Assembly (NCBI RefSeq): GCF_029581395.1
Contig: NZ_CP121113.1
Coordinates: 2,724,001-2,788,000 of the forward strand
Direction of reading: 5' to 3'
Source of the DNA: Roseinatronobacter sp. S2
GTDB taxonomy: Bacteria > Pseudomonadota > Alphaproteobacteria > Rhodobacterales > Rhodobacteraceae
Length of the DNA: 64,000 bases
Shown here: positions 18,161 through 27,727 of the stretch, in pieces
How positions within the stretch are numbered: the stretch's first letter is position 1
How the letters are laid out: each line of letters starts with the position of its first letter
Notes under the pieces: model-generated
The model's input: the letters and a program-made list of their open reading frames with translations, nothing else
What the model was told of the DNA's origin: nothing
Database searches by the model: none
Made by a program: the position numbers and the translations under genes

Positions 18161-21100
18161 TGCGTCTTGAAGAACTGGGCCTGACCGCATACGGCCATTT
18201 CACCGATGCGAAACTGTCCCTGCCGGAACCGGCCAGCGGCGCGCCTGATCTGCATATCGTTTTCGGCCCGAACGAGGCTGGCAAATCCACCCTTCTGGCG
18301 GCTTGGCTGGACCTGCTGTTCGGCTTCCCCAACCAGACGCAATATGATTTCCTGCATGAAAAACGCGCGCTGCGCGTGCAGGCACAATTGCGCGACGTAT
18401 CGGGCAACGCCTATGCGCTGGCGCGGATCAAGGGGAATGTGAACACATTGCTGGATGCGGCAACCGACCAGCCGGTGGCCGAATCCGTGCTGGCAAGCCT
18501 GTTGGGCGGGCTGGACCGCGCCAGCTACACCACCATGTTTTCGCTGGACGACGCCACATTGGTCAAGGGCGGCGACAGCATTCTGGCCAGCGAGGGGGAT
18601 CTGGGCCAGCTTCTGTTTCAGGCAACCGCAGGGCTGGCCGAATTGGGCGAGCGTTTGCGCGAATTGCGCACGCAATCGGATGAATGGTTTCGCCCCCGCG
18701 CGCGCAAAACCCAGCTTCACGCGCATCGCGACCGCCTGAAACAGCTTATCGAGGACCGCAAGGCCGTGGATCTTCAGGTCAGCGCGTGGCGCAAACTGTG
18801 TGAAGACGCGCAAACCGCTGATCAATCCTATCAGCGCGCATTGAGCGCGCGCGCGCAGACGCAAACCTTGCATGATGCGCTGGCCCGCGATCTGGCGGCC
18901 CTGCCTATTCTGGCACGACTACAGCGCGAGGACGCGGCGCTGTCCACCCTGCCAGACCCTGCGCCGCTGCCTGCCGAGTGGCTGACCAACCTGCCCGGAT
19001 GGCAGCGCGAACACACCAGCCTGGCGGCCCTGATACCGCAGGCGCAAGCCGCCCTTGCCGATGCCGAACACGCGCTGGACGGGCTTGATCCCGACACCGC
19101 CGCGCTGCGCCATGCGCCAGATCTGGACAGGCTGCAAGCGCGCTTCGGCGTCATTGACCAGCAGCAGGATGACTTGCCCAAGCGCCTGTCCCAACGCGAC
19201 AACCTGCAAGCCCGGATTGCGCAGGTCATCGCCGATCTTGGGCTGGACGGGGAACAGGACGCAGCGCCCCTTGCAGCACCTGTGCGCGACGCCCTGTCCG
19301 CGCTGATCGAGCAGGACAGCGACCTGTCGCGTCGTGCCCAGACTGCCAGTCAGGAACTGGCGCAGGCCAAGGAAGCCCTTCAGGAATTGTCGGGCAATGA
19401 TGCGGTCGCCCTGCCCGATGATGACCAGCTTCAGGCGCAACAGCACCTGCAAACGCTGCTGCCCGAATTGCGTGCCAAAGACCCTTTGCGCGCCCATGCA
19501 GATGCCAAAGCGGCTTGGGACAGCGCGCGTGTGACCTGCGCGCATGCCTTTGCCGCGCTGTGGCCATGGCAGGGCACGCCGGACGCGCTGCGCAATATCG
19601 ACCTGCCCGCGCCCGATGCCCTGCGCGCGCTTGGCGCACGGATCGCGGACGCCGAAGGCAACGTGCGTGCGGCAGAGGGCGAGATCCGCCGCCTGCAAAC
19701 CCTTGTGGCCCGCGCGCAAGGGGCGCTGGGGGAGTGCACCTCGCCAACACAAGACATGCTGGACGCCGCACGCGATTTGCGCGACCGGCTTTGGGCGGCC
19801 CATCTGCACAAAATGACTGAGGCCACAGCCCGCGAATTTGCCACCGCCATGGCCGCCCATGATGCGCAAACCAGACAGATGATCGATGCCGCCCGCATGG
19901 CCGAACGGCTGGAGCAGTTGCGCACCCATCAAGCCGAACTGGCGCAGGCGCTGGACCATAAGGCACAGGCTGACGCGGCACTTGCGGGGCTGCTGGAACA
20001 GGTCGCAGCCCTTTGGGCACGGGTGCTTGCACAAGACAGCACCGCGCGTTCTGTCACCGACCTTCTTGCATGGCAGGACCAGCGCAGCAAAGCGCTGCAA
20101 GACGCGCAAGCCCAAGCGCAGGCGCGCCTGCATCTGGATGATTGCACAGCGCGGCTGGCGCAGGCCCATGACAGCCTGAGCCACGCCATTCACGCCATGG
20201 GAGAGAGCCCTGCCAGTGAAACCGATTTCACCATGCTGCTTGCACAGGCCGAGGGGCTGAACGCCAATGCCGCCCGCCTGAGTGCGCGCCGGGCAGCCCT
20301 AAGCCGCGCGCAGGCCGAGTTGAAGCGCAGGCAAAACGCACTGGATCAGGTGCAGGCCGACCGTGCAGACTGGCAGACACGCTGGACGGCACAACTGGCG
20401 CAGACATGGATCGCGCAGACCGCGCCCGTGCCGCAGGTGCGCGCCATCCTAAAGGCGCTGGACACACTGGCGCCCTTGCGCAGTGAATTGCGCGATCTGA
20501 CGCACCGCATTGACGCCATCCGCAAGGATGAACGCGCCTTTTGCGACCAACTGGCGACGCTGGCGCAGGACATGGACATGCCGCCCCATCCCGACCCGCG
20601 CGTGCTTTGGCCGCAGCTGCGCGACAGGCTGCGCCGCGCGCAAGACATGGCGGAACACCGCCAACGCCTGCGTCAGGCCCGCGATACGGCACGCGCGGAT
20701 CTTGATGCGCTGATGCGCCGTGCGCGCGCGCTGGATGATGCGACACAGGCGTTGCGCGCGCAATTTGACACCGCGTCACTGGACTTGATTGCCGAACAGA
20801 TGGCCGCCATCAGGCAGGCCAATGACGCAGCCGCCCGCGTGGCAGACACGCGCCACGAACTGCAACGCCACCTGCACAGCGATGACCTGTCCGCTGAAAT
20901 CACGCGTTTGCAGGGACTTGATCCCCAAGCCATGACGGTGGAACGCGACACGCTTGCCGCAACCCTGAAGGCGCAGGATCAGGCGCAGCGCGAAGCCTAT
21001 GCGCAACTGGCCGCCGCCCAGACGGAACTCGACAGTGTCGGGCTGGATGATGCCGCCGCCCGTCTGGACGAAGAACGCCAGACCCTGATTTTGCAGATCA

Positions 21101-21600
21101 CGGACGAGGCGCGTGACTATCTGGCGCGGCAGGCCGGTATTCTGGCCGTGGAACAGGCGCTGCGGCGCTACCGCGACACGCACCGCTCAACCATGATGGA
21201 CCGCGCGGGCCATGCGTTTTCGGCCCTGACCTGCGGGCGCTACAAGGGCTTGTCGACCCGCCCTGACGGGGCGCGGGAATTGCTGATTGCACGCGATGCG
21301 CGCGGGGCGGCAAAACCTGTGGACACCTTGTCCAAGGGCACCAGTTTCCAGCTATATCTGGCGCTGCGGATTGCGGGCTATCTGGAACTTGCCGGCAGCC
21401 GCCCCATGGTGCCCTTCATTGCCGATGATATTATGGAAAGTTTTGACGACGAGCGATCGGCCGCAACCTTCCGGCTGCTGGGCGATATGGCGCATAAGGG
21501 ACAGGTGATCTACCTGACCCACCACGCGCATCTGTGCGACATTGCGAAGCGCGCCTGTCCTGACGCGCAAATACACGACATGCGCAATCTTTTGGGATGA
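18160..21600 (+). CDS. AAA/SMC-like ATPase, YhaN family (SbcC-like)
   Basis: 1146-aa ATPase partner of the preceding nuclease. Walker A is GPNEAGKST at about residues 37-45. Long Ala/Gln/Arg-rich coiled coils fill roughly residues 180-1000. The C-terminal head carries the signature LSKGTSFQLYLALRIAGY, Walker B (PFIADDIMESFDDE) and the switch histidine (YLTHHAHL). This arrangement is that of Rad50/SbcC proteins. It lacks an evident CxxC zinc hook in the middle of the coil, as described for YhaN-type proteins. It overlaps the upstream gene by one base and ends 9 bp before repeat copy B. Confidence 0.88.
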   Translation: MRLEELGLTAYGHFTDAKLSLPEPASGAPDLHIVFGPNEAGKSTLLAAWLDLLFGFPNQTQYDFLHEKRALRVQAQLRDVSGNAYALARIKGNVNTLLDAATDQPVAESVLASLLGGLDRASYTTMFSLDDATLVKGGDSILASEGDLGQLLFQATAGLAELGERLRELRTQSDEWFRPRARKTQLHAHRDRLKQLIEDRKAVDLQVSAWRKLCEDAQTADQSYQRALSARAQTQTLHDALARDLAALPILARLQREDAALSTLPDPAPLPAEWLTNLPGWQREHTSLAALIPQAQAALADAEHALDGLDPDTAALRHAPDLDRLQARFGVIDQQQDDLPKRLSQRDNLQARIAQVIADLGLDGEQDAAPLAAPVRDALSALIEQDSDLSRRAQTASQELAQAKEALQELSGNDAVALPDDDQLQAQQHLQTLLPELRAKDPLRAHADAKAAWDSARVTCAHAFAALWPWQGTPDALRNIDLPAPDALRALGARIADAEGNVRAAEGEIRRLQTLVARAQGALGECTSPTQDMLDAARDLRDRLWAAHLHKMTEATAREFATAMAAHDAQTRQMIDAARMAERLEQLRTHQAELAQALDHKAQADAALAGLLEQVAALWARVLAQDSTARSVTDLLAWQDQRSKALQDAQAQAQARLHLDDCTARLAQAHDSLSHAIHAMGESPASETDFTMLLAQAEGLNANAARLSARRAALSRAQAELKRRQNALDQVQADRADWQTRWTAQLAQTWIAQTAPVPQVRAILKALDTLAPLRSELRDLTHRIDAIRKDERAFCDQLATLAQDMDMPPHPDPRVLWPQLRDRLRRAQDMAEHRQRLRQARDTARADLDALMRRARALDDATQALRAQFDTASLDLIAEQMAAIRQANDAAARVADTRHELQRHLHSDDLSAEITRLQGLDPQAMTVERDTLAATLKAQDQAQREAYAQLAAAQTELDSVGLDDAAARLDEERQTLILQITDEARDYLARQAGILAVEQALRRYRDTHRSTMMDRAGHAFSALTCGRYKGLSTRPDGARELLIARDARGAAKPVDTLSKGTSFQLYLALRIAGYLELAGSRPMVPFIADDIMESFDDERSAATFRLLGDMAHKGQVIYLTHHAHLCDIAKRACPDAQIHDMRNLLG

Positions 21601-21609
21601 GGGGGGGGA

Positions 21610-21700
21610 CATTGGGGGTGATTGAAAGGCGCGGAGCAAAGGACGCAGCCCGCCGCGCCATCGGCGGGCCGTCCTGCGGCCCGACCTATGGCGCGGCTAT
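21610..21700 (+). repeat. Dispersed inverted-repeat element, copy B (internally collapsed)
   Basis: About 90 bp. It keeps the left arm (AAGGCGCGGAGCAAAGG, then CCCGCCGCGCCATCGG) and passes directly into the end of the right arm (TATGGCGCGGC). The whole centre and the outer ends are missing. It lies 10 bp after the YhaN-type gene stop, between convergent genes. The remainder of the gap (21701-21768) shows no feature. Confidence 0.7.
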
Positions 21701-21768
21701 ATCTACACACCGAACGTCCCCTTGAGGCCAGTCCTGACCAGCCAGACCGCTCAAGTGAACTGAACACA

Positions 21769-22950
21769 TCAAAGAAACAGGCGCGGGTTGTCGCCCATAT
21801 CCAGCCCTGCAAAGACATGCCGTTCAATGGCCGATACCGGCAGGCCGAACAGTTCATGCATCGCCCATGCCGGATAGGCGCGAATATCGCTTAGCGGCAT
21901 CAGGTCGCGCCCGGCATACAGGTCTTGATCCCCCAGCCCCGGCCAGCCGCCGATTGCACGCTGCCCGCGCAACGCACCGCCTGCCAGCAACAGCGCCCCG
22001 CCTGTGCCATGGTCCGTGCCGCGCGCGCCGTTTTCGCGCGCCGTGCGCCCGAATTCCGTCATGGCCATCACCGTGGTTTCGCCCCATGCATCGCCCAGCC
22101 CGTCACGCAGGGCCAGAATGGCATCCTGCAACCGCCCCAATGCGGGCAACAGCGCGCGGTGCTGGTCGCGATGGGTGTCCCAGCCGGTCAGTGAAAAACT
22201 GGCAATGCGCGATTCTGCCAGCAATTGCTGCGCGATATAGCGGCCAAGCCCTGCGGCATCGCCCCCTGCGGGCATATCGTCTTCATCATCATCAGCGCCG
22301 GGGGTCGTCATTTCCAGCGCGATCTGGCCCGCCTGTGCAAATAGCGGGTCATTGTCGAACAGATAGGACAGCAACAGGCGGTTCTGCGGGCTTAGGTCCA
22401 GATCGGTGCCCGGCGACCATTGGGTGATCGCGGCCTGCCCTTCGAGGATCAGCATGCGTTCGCGCCCCACCGCGAAGGCGGTGCGCGCCTGCGCACCGGG
22501 CAGTTGCGCAACCAGCCGGTTCAGCCAGCCATCGCGCCGCAAGGCGGACGGAAGAACACCAGCCGTGCCCGCTTCCAGATGGTCCTGCCCGTCGAAATGG
22601 CTGCGCTGGTCGCGATACAAGGTTGACGTTGCGGGCACAAACCCCATCTCGCCCGCGTGCCACAATGGCATCAATCCCGACAGGGCCGGATGCAGCGCAA
22701 AGAAATTATCCAGCGGCAGGGGCGTGTTTTCCCGCGCCAGATGGGGGCGCAATGCGGCCAGATGCGGATCGCCCAAGGGTCGGAACACATCCAGCCCGTC
22801 CATGGCCCCGCGCAGCACAATGACAACCAGACGGCGCTCGCCGGGGATGGCGGCAAAGGACACAGGCGTCAGCATCGGGCTGGCCGCCGCCGTGCACCCC
22901 AGTGCCAGCGCACGGGTCAGAAGCTGGCGGCGATTCATCCGGTCGGCCAT
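21769..22950 (-). CDS. DUF1501 domain-containing exported protein
   Basis: 393-aa sulfatase/alkaline-phosphatase-like DUF1501 protein. The N-terminus (MADRMNRRQLLTRALALG) has the twin-arginine pattern and a hydrophobic stretch ending SFA, so export by Tat is likely. Family segments include VIVLRGAMDGLDV, the glycine-rich NGARGTDHGTGGA and FGRTARENG. It lies 16 bp downstream of a DUF1800 gene on the same strand; the two families are very commonly paired. The biochemical role of the pair is unknown. The start at 22950 has AAGGGG about 6 nt upstream. Confidence 0.85.
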   Translation of the reverse strand: MADRMNRRQLLTRALALGCTAAASPMLTPVSFAAIPGERRLVVIVLRGAMDGLDVFRPLGDPHLAALRPHLARENTPLPLDNFFALHPALSGLMPLWHAGEMGFVPATSTLYRDQRSHFDGQDHLEAGTAGVLPSALRRDGWLNRLVAQLPGAQARTAFAVGRERMLILEGQAAITQWSPGTDLDLSPQNRLLLSYLFDNDPLFAQAGQIALEMTTPGADDDEDDMPAGGDAAGLGRYIAQQLLAESRIASFSLTGWDTHRDQHRALLPALGRLQDAILALRDGLGDAWGETTVMAMTEFGRTARENGARGTDHGTGGALLLAGGALRGQRAIGGWPGLGDQDLYAGRDLMPLSDIRAYPAWAMHELFGLPVSAIERHVFAGLDMGDNPRLFL

Positions 22951-22966
22951 GATGTGCCCCTTTGCG

Positions 22967-24346
22967 TCATCTGCGGTTGAACCCGGGCGAGGCCAGAATA
23001 AGCCCGATCCCCTGTGCGCGCGTTTCGGCCCCCCGCGCCGCGCGGCGCAGTGCATCTGACGCCGCATCGCCAAGCGCCACATCCACGAATGCACGCGGGT
23101 CCGGCCCGTCCGGCCAGCGCTGCACCAGCGCTGTGACCCAGCCAATGCGCGCCGCAAGCGCCTGAGGGGTGACCCAGTAGGCCGCGCCATCATCATGCCC
23201 TGCGGGGCTTGGCACGGATTCAAATTCCTCGCCCATCTGCTGCAACGGTTCCGCCAGTTCCAGCCGTGTGCGCCGTGATGGCAGTGCCAGAAACCCGTCG
23301 CGCGGGATATTCAGCGCGCGTATCGCCGCCGCCATCAGTTCCACCGGCGCGCGGGTTTTGGCCATCGGGTTTTCCCATGCAGCAGGGTGTTCCAGAAGCG
23401 CGCGACAGGTCACCATCAGATCCCCCCCGCTTTGGGAAAACGCAGCCGCGACATGTGCAACAAGCCGGGGGTCGGGGGTATCGGCCACGAAATGCCGCGC
23501 CAGTTTGCGCGCAATATGGGTGGCCGTGTCGGGGTGGCGGGCCAGATCGTCAAGGGCTTGCGTGATATGGTCCAGCCGCGTCAGGCGTGCCCCGTAGCGC
23601 TGGCCCAGAACCTCGATAATGCCCGGCTCTGCGATGCGGCTGTCGAACAGGAATTCGTTTTGCGGGTTTATGGTCACCCCCGTCAGCAACAGAGCAAACT
23701 TGCTGACATCTGCCTGTGTGTAGGTCGATGACGTGCCCAGCGTGTGCAGTTCCAGAAGTTCGCGGGCAAGGTTTTCATTCACCCCGCGCCCCTGCCGCCT
23801 GCCCACTGCGCTGTTTGGCCCGACCGAGCGGAACTGGTCCAGATAGACCAGCATGACCGGATGCAGCACCGCCGCGCGCAACATTTCGGAAAAACGGCCC
23901 GTGACATGGGGCCTGATGGCGTCATGGATATAGGCGCTGCGCGTGCGCAGCAACGTCCCGCCCATACCCTTCGTGGCGAAATGATTGGCCCAGAACCGCG
24001 TAAGGCGTTCATGAAACCCGGTTCCCGCATAGGCGAGTTCGGCAATGGCATGGCGCAGATCGGAAAAACTGGCATCGCGCAGGGCCTGATGCGCACCCTC
24101 GAACGCAGCGCGGTCTGCGGGCGCGGCGGTTGCCTCGCGGCTGGCGCGCAGCAGGGTGGCGCGCTTTTGCAGCAGGTTCAGGCGTGCGGCCCATGGTTGG
24201 GGCGGGAAGCTGGGTCGCGCTTCCGCACTCAGGCTGGCATACAACGCGTCGGCGTCAACGGGCGCGGGGATGTTCGGTGACAACCCTGCCCCGAACCGGA
24301 TTGCCGCCATTGTCGGAACCGACACCATTTCCGCCCCATCTGCCAA
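22967..24346 (-). CDS. DUF1800 domain-containing protein
   Basis: Up to 459 aa; alternative in-frame ATGs at 24328 and 24310 are possible. Family features include the segment FWANHFATKG, the block GVNENLARELLELHTLG and the phrase LLLTGVTIN. DUF1800 proteins occur in operons with DUF1501 partners and are thought to be exported, but no clear signal peptide is seen here. The function is not established. It lies about 145 bp from repeat copy C. Confidence 0.85.
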   Translation of the reverse strand: MADGAEMVSVPTMAAIRFGAGLSPNIPAPVDADALYASLSAEARPSFPPQPWAARLNLLQKRATLLRASREATAAPADRAAFEGAHQALRDASFSDLRHAIAELAYAGTGFHERLTRFWANHFATKGMGGTLLRTRSAYIHDAIRPHVTGRFSEMLRAAVLHPVMLVYLDQFRSVGPNSAVGRRQGRGVNENLARELLELHTLGTSSTYTQADVSKFALLLTGVTINPQNEFLFDSRIAEPGIIEVLGQRYGARLTRLDHITQALDDLARHPDTATHIARKLARHFVADTPDPRLVAHVAAAFSQSGGDLMVTCRALLEHPAAWENPMAKTRAPVELMAAAIRALNIPRDGFLALPSRRTRLELAEPLQQMGEEFESVPSPAGHDDGAAYWVTPQALAARIGWVTALVQRWPDGPDPRAFVDVALGDAASDALRRAARGAETRAQGIGLILASPGFNRR

Positions 24347-24490
24347 GTTGCAAGGCGCAGTATTTCATGCATTCGCAAGCACGACAAATCACGTTCACCA
24401 GCATGGCGCAATAATGTTTCCAATCGTCATCCGGCACGCCGTCCAGTTGCGCGATCAGGTCGTGGGGAAATGGTCCGTTTGGGGAATGTG
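24347..24490. other. Intergenic segment with a possible coding relic
   Basis: Between the DUF1800 start and repeat copy C the minus strand can be read as PHDLIAQLDGVPDDDWKHY followed by a cysteine-rich stretch, inside an open frame (24255-24554) that runs into both neighbours. It looks more protein-like than a random frame, but it has no start of its own in the unique part and no ribosome-binding site. I make no gene call. Confidence 0.25.
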
Positions 24491-24720
24491 CTGGCCTTTT
24501 GCTGTCATTGGTGATGCACAAGGCGCGGAACAAGGCCGCAGGCCGCCGCGCCATCGGTGGGCCATCCCGGGGCCTGCCGATTTCGCTGATGGTGATTCAA
24601 TCCTTTGAAGACAGGAGTATGCCGCCTGCATAAAGTGAACTTCACCAACGCCGGACCGGCAGACCCCGGCCCACCGCTGGCGCGGGCTTTGTCCAAGTGT
24701 GAAGGGCAGCAAAAAGCCAA
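24491..24720 (+). repeat. Dispersed inverted-repeat element, copy C
   Basis: Full-length copy, 230 bp. The outer ends CTGGCCTTTTGCTGTCA and GGCAGCAAAAAGCCAA are complementary over about 15 bp with few mismatches. The inner arm GCGCCATCGGTGGGCC lies at 24549-24564 and the centre carries CAGGAGTATGCCGCCTG and GTGAACTTCAC. It ends 42 bp downstream of the accA stop, between two minus-strand genes. Confidence 0.85.
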
Positions 24721-24762
24721 AAACCGACCGGCCTTGCCCGTTCAGTCTGCTATGATCATCGC

Positions 24763-25722
24763 CTAGGCCGACAACCCCTTCGCGCCCATATTCAGGAACT
24801 TCTGGCGGCGTTCTTGCTTCAGGGTGGCGGCATCCTTGCTTGCAAGCTCGTCCAGCATGGCATTCAGGGCTGAACCAACGCCCTTGATCATGGCATCACG
24901 GTCGCGCTGTGCGCCCCCCAAAGGTTCGGGGATGATGCGATCAATCACGTCCAGCTTTTTCAGATCCTGCGCGGTCAGGCGCAACGCCTCGGCGGCCTCG
25001 CGCATTTTCTCGGCATCTTTCCACAAGATGGATGCGCAGCCCTCGGGGCTGATCACCGAATAGACGGAATGCTCCAGCATGGCGATGCGGTTTGCAGTTG
25101 CAAACGCCACGGCCCCGCCAGACCCGCCTTCACCAATGATCACGGACACCAGCGGCACCCCAAGATTCAGGCATTTTTGCGTGCAGCGCGCAATCGCTTC
25201 GGCCTGACCGCGTTCTTCGGCCCCTTTGCCCGGATAGGCACCGGGCGTGTCCACCAAGGTGACAACGGGCAGGCCAAAGCGGTCGGCAATATCCATCAGG
25301 CGCATGGCCTTGCGATACCCTTCGGGGCGGGCCATGCCGAAATTTCGACGCAGCCTGCTTTGGGTGTCATGGCCCTTTTCCTGTCCGATCACCACGACCG
25401 CACGCCCCTTCAGGCGTGCCAGCCCCCCAATGACGGCTTCATCTTCGGCAAATCCGCGATCCCCTGCCAGCGACGTGAATTCGTCAAACAGCGTGTCGAC
25501 ATATTCCTTGCAATGGGGCCTGTCAGGATGGCGCGCAACCTGACATTTGCGCCATGGCGACAGGTTTTTATACAGATCAACCAGCAGCTTTCGTGCCTTC
25601 TGGTCCAGCGCCGCAGCTTCCTTGGCGACATCGGTTTCGGGGTTGGCCGCAGCCATGGACCGCAATTCCGTTGCTTTGCCTTCAATCTCGGCCAGCGGTT
25701 TTTCGAATTCCAGATAATTCAT
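24763..25722 (-). CDS. accA: Acetyl-CoA carboxylase carboxyltransferase subunit alpha
   Basis: 319-aa partner of AccD (7337-8314 in this window). The segments [50 protein letters not shown] and [11 protein letters not shown] are typical of AccA and build the biotin- and CoA-binding site. The start [14 protein letters not shown] (ATG 25722) matches the usual N-terminus; an ATG four codons upstream sits too close to the GAGTGGA ribosome-binding site. Unlike in some bacteria, accA and accD are not adjacent. Confidence 0.96.
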   Translation of the reverse strand: MNYLEFEKPLAEIEGKATELRSMAAANPETDVAKEAAALDQKARKLLVDLYKNLSPWRKCQVARHPDRPHCKEYVDTLFDEFTSLAGDRGFAEDEAVIGGLARLKGRAVVVIGQEKGHDTQSRLRRNFGMARPEGYRKAMRLMDIADRFGLPVVTLVDTPGAYPGKGAEERGQAEAIARCTQKCLNLGVPLVSVIIGEGGSGGAVAFATANRIAMLEHSVYSVISPEGCASILWKDAEKMREAAEALRLTAQDLKKLDVIDRIIPEPLGGAQRDRDAMIKGVGSALNAMLDELASKDAATLKQERRQKFLNMGAKGLSA

Positions 25723-25816
25723 CAACCATTCCACTCGCAGTTTGGGGGGTTATGCGTCAGCAGGACACGATTTGCAATCTGGAAGCTCGGGATTCCGCAT
25801 GCCCGCGAACGGCCTG

Positions 25817-27607
25817 TCAGTCCTCTTCCTGTTCCCCGAACTGAAGTGCATATAGCCGCGCGTAGGCCTCGCCAAGGGCCAGTAATTCTTCATGACTGCC
25901 CTGTTCGATCACGCGCCCGCTGTCCATGACCACAATCTTGTCTGCATTGCGAATCGTGGACAGACGGTGCGCAATAACAATCGTTGTCCGCCCGGCCGCC
26001 AGCTTTGTCAGGGCGTCCTGAATGAAGGCTTCGGATTTCGCGTCCAGTGCGCTGGTGGCTTCGTCCAGCAGCAAGACCGGCGCGTCGCGCAGCAATGCGC
26101 GGGCAATCGCAACCCGCTGACGTTGCCCGCCCGACAAGGACGAACCGCGCGGCCCTGCCAGCGATTCCGCCCCATTGGGCAACAGCGGCAAGAAGTCGTC
26201 CACATGGGCCGCATTCAGCGCTTTACCAAGCGCTTCTTCGCTGACGCCTTCGGCGCCCATGGTCACATTGTCGCGGATCGTGTCGTTGAACAGGGCCGTA
26301 TCCTGACTGACCACGGCAAAATACGCCCGCAATTCAACCAGATCCATTTTCCGAATGTCCTGACCACCCAGCAGGACCTGCCCAGACGCGACATCTGCAA
26401 GGCGGGCCAGCATAACGAAAACGGTGGATTTCCCTGCCCCTGACGGCCCGACAATCGCGGTAGTCTTGCCTGCCTCGGCAGTGAATGACAGCCCGCGCAA
26501 TACGGGTTCGTCATCATACGCAAACTCCACATTCTGTAAGGTGACGGACGCCTGTTCGCGCGGGGGCAAGGGTGTGCGCGGCGCAGGCGGGTTGGTCACT
26601 TTGGGCCGGACCTGCAACAACTCATAAGTCCGTTCCAGCGACGCAAGCATGGATTGCCACGCAGCACTTAGGGCTGAAAAACGGCGCATCGGGTCGAACA
26701 ACAAGCCCAGCGCCGTGAAGAAGGACATAAACTGCCCGACCGTGCGCGTGCCTTCGATGATCTGCATCCCGCCATAGATCAGCACCAGCGCAAACCCGAT
26801 GGCCGCGCCGAAATCCATAAGGGTGGGCACCGCCGCATGCCCGATTGCAGCGCGCGATGCCTTGCGCCGGTAATCGCGCATCACGATGCTGAACCGTGAC
26901 AGTTCGCGGTCTTCCGTGCCGGATAATTGAACGGTTGAAACCCCGTGAAACGCTTCATTCAGGCGATTCGAGGTTTCGGCGGCTGCCTTGCGCGATTCCG
27001 AGCTGCGACGCCGGATAAGGCGCTGAAGCCACAGCAGCGGCAGCACCAGAACGGGAATTGCGCCCAATGCGACCAGCGTCCAGAGCCAATCGGTCCACAG
27101 CGCAACACCAAACAGCACAATCACCGCGGCCCCATCGCGCCCGACCCCTGTGATCATTCCCTTGAACAGGTTACCAACAGGGCCTGAATCGCCGCGGACC
27201 CGTTCAATCAGAATACCCGGGGGATTGCGCTTGTAAAAGCTCATATCCAGCCGCAGCAAATGGGACATAAGGATGGTCTGCACTTCGGCCACCGCCCATT
27301 CTGACTGCTTGATCATGATGACCTTATGGATAAAGCGCGACATGCCGCGCCCGAAAAACACAGCGGCCATTCCCATTGCCACCAGATACAGGCTGCTGCG
27401 GTCCCCTGCGATCATCACATCATCGAACATCGGTCGGATAAGATAGCTGAATGCCCCCAGCATCAGCGCTTCGACAACCATGAATAAAACCGCCAGTCCA
27501 ATGAACCACAATCTGGGGTGCACGAATGTGCGCCACAGCCAGGCTGCAATTTCATAGTCATTGCGGCGTTGGAATTGACGTTTACTGGTTTTTTGTTGCT
27601 TGGCCAC
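25817..27607 (-). CDS. ABC exporter, fused permease/ATPase (MsbA-like)
   Basis: 596-aa half-transporter. Six transmembrane helices (roughly residues 25-315) precede a nucleotide-binding domain. Walker A is GPSGAGKST, the signature LSGGQRQR, Walker B VLLLDEATSALD, and the switch AHRLST. It resembles lipid/multidrug exporters of the MsbA type, with the phrase FYKRNPPGILIERV before the third helix pair; the substrate is not readable from sequence. The GTG at 27607 follows GGAAG about 10 nt upstream and is preferred over a TTG at 27643. It stands alone between accA and petR. Confidence 0.88.
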   Translation of the reverse strand: MAKQQKTSKRQFQRRNDYEIAAWLWRTFVHPRLWFIGLAVLFMVVEALMLGAFSYLIRPMFDDVMIAGDRSSLYLVAMGMAAVFFGRGMSRFIHKVIMIKQSEWAVAEVQTILMSHLLRLDMSFYKRNPPGILIERVRGDSGPVGNLFKGMITGVGRDGAAVIVLFGVALWTDWLWTLVALGAIPVLVLPLLWLQRLIRRRSSESRKAAAETSNRLNEAFHGVSTVQLSGTEDRELSRFSIVMRDYRRKASRAAIGHAAVPTLMDFGAAIGFALVLIYGGMQIIEGTRTVGQFMSFFTALGLLFDPMRRFSALSAAWQSMLASLERTYELLQVRPKVTNPPAPRTPLPPREQASVTLQNVEFAYDDEPVLRGLSFTAEAGKTTAIVGPSGAGKSTVFVMLARLADVASGQVLLGGQDIRKMDLVELRAYFAVVSQDTALFNDTIRDNVTMGAEGVSEEALGKALNAAHVDDFLPLLPNGAESLAGPRGSSLSGGQRQRVAIARALLRDAPVLLLDEATSALDAKSEAFIQDALTKLAAGRTTIVIAHRLSTIRNADKIVVMDSGRVIEQGSHEELLALGEAYARLYALQFGEQEED

Positions 27608-27727
27608 GATATGTCGACTTCCGGCTGTTTCGGGCGCCAGCAATATCTGCTTTCGCCACGCTTAGAAACCCCGGATTTGCGCTGGCCCGCTGCGCCCCTT
27701 GTCAGGTAGTGCTGAAGATTTCGCGGA

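Noticed and set aside
18919..20193. 424-aa open frame opposite the YhaN-type ATPase
   Set aside because: It is a shadow of the coiled-coil coding sequence and shows no domain motif.
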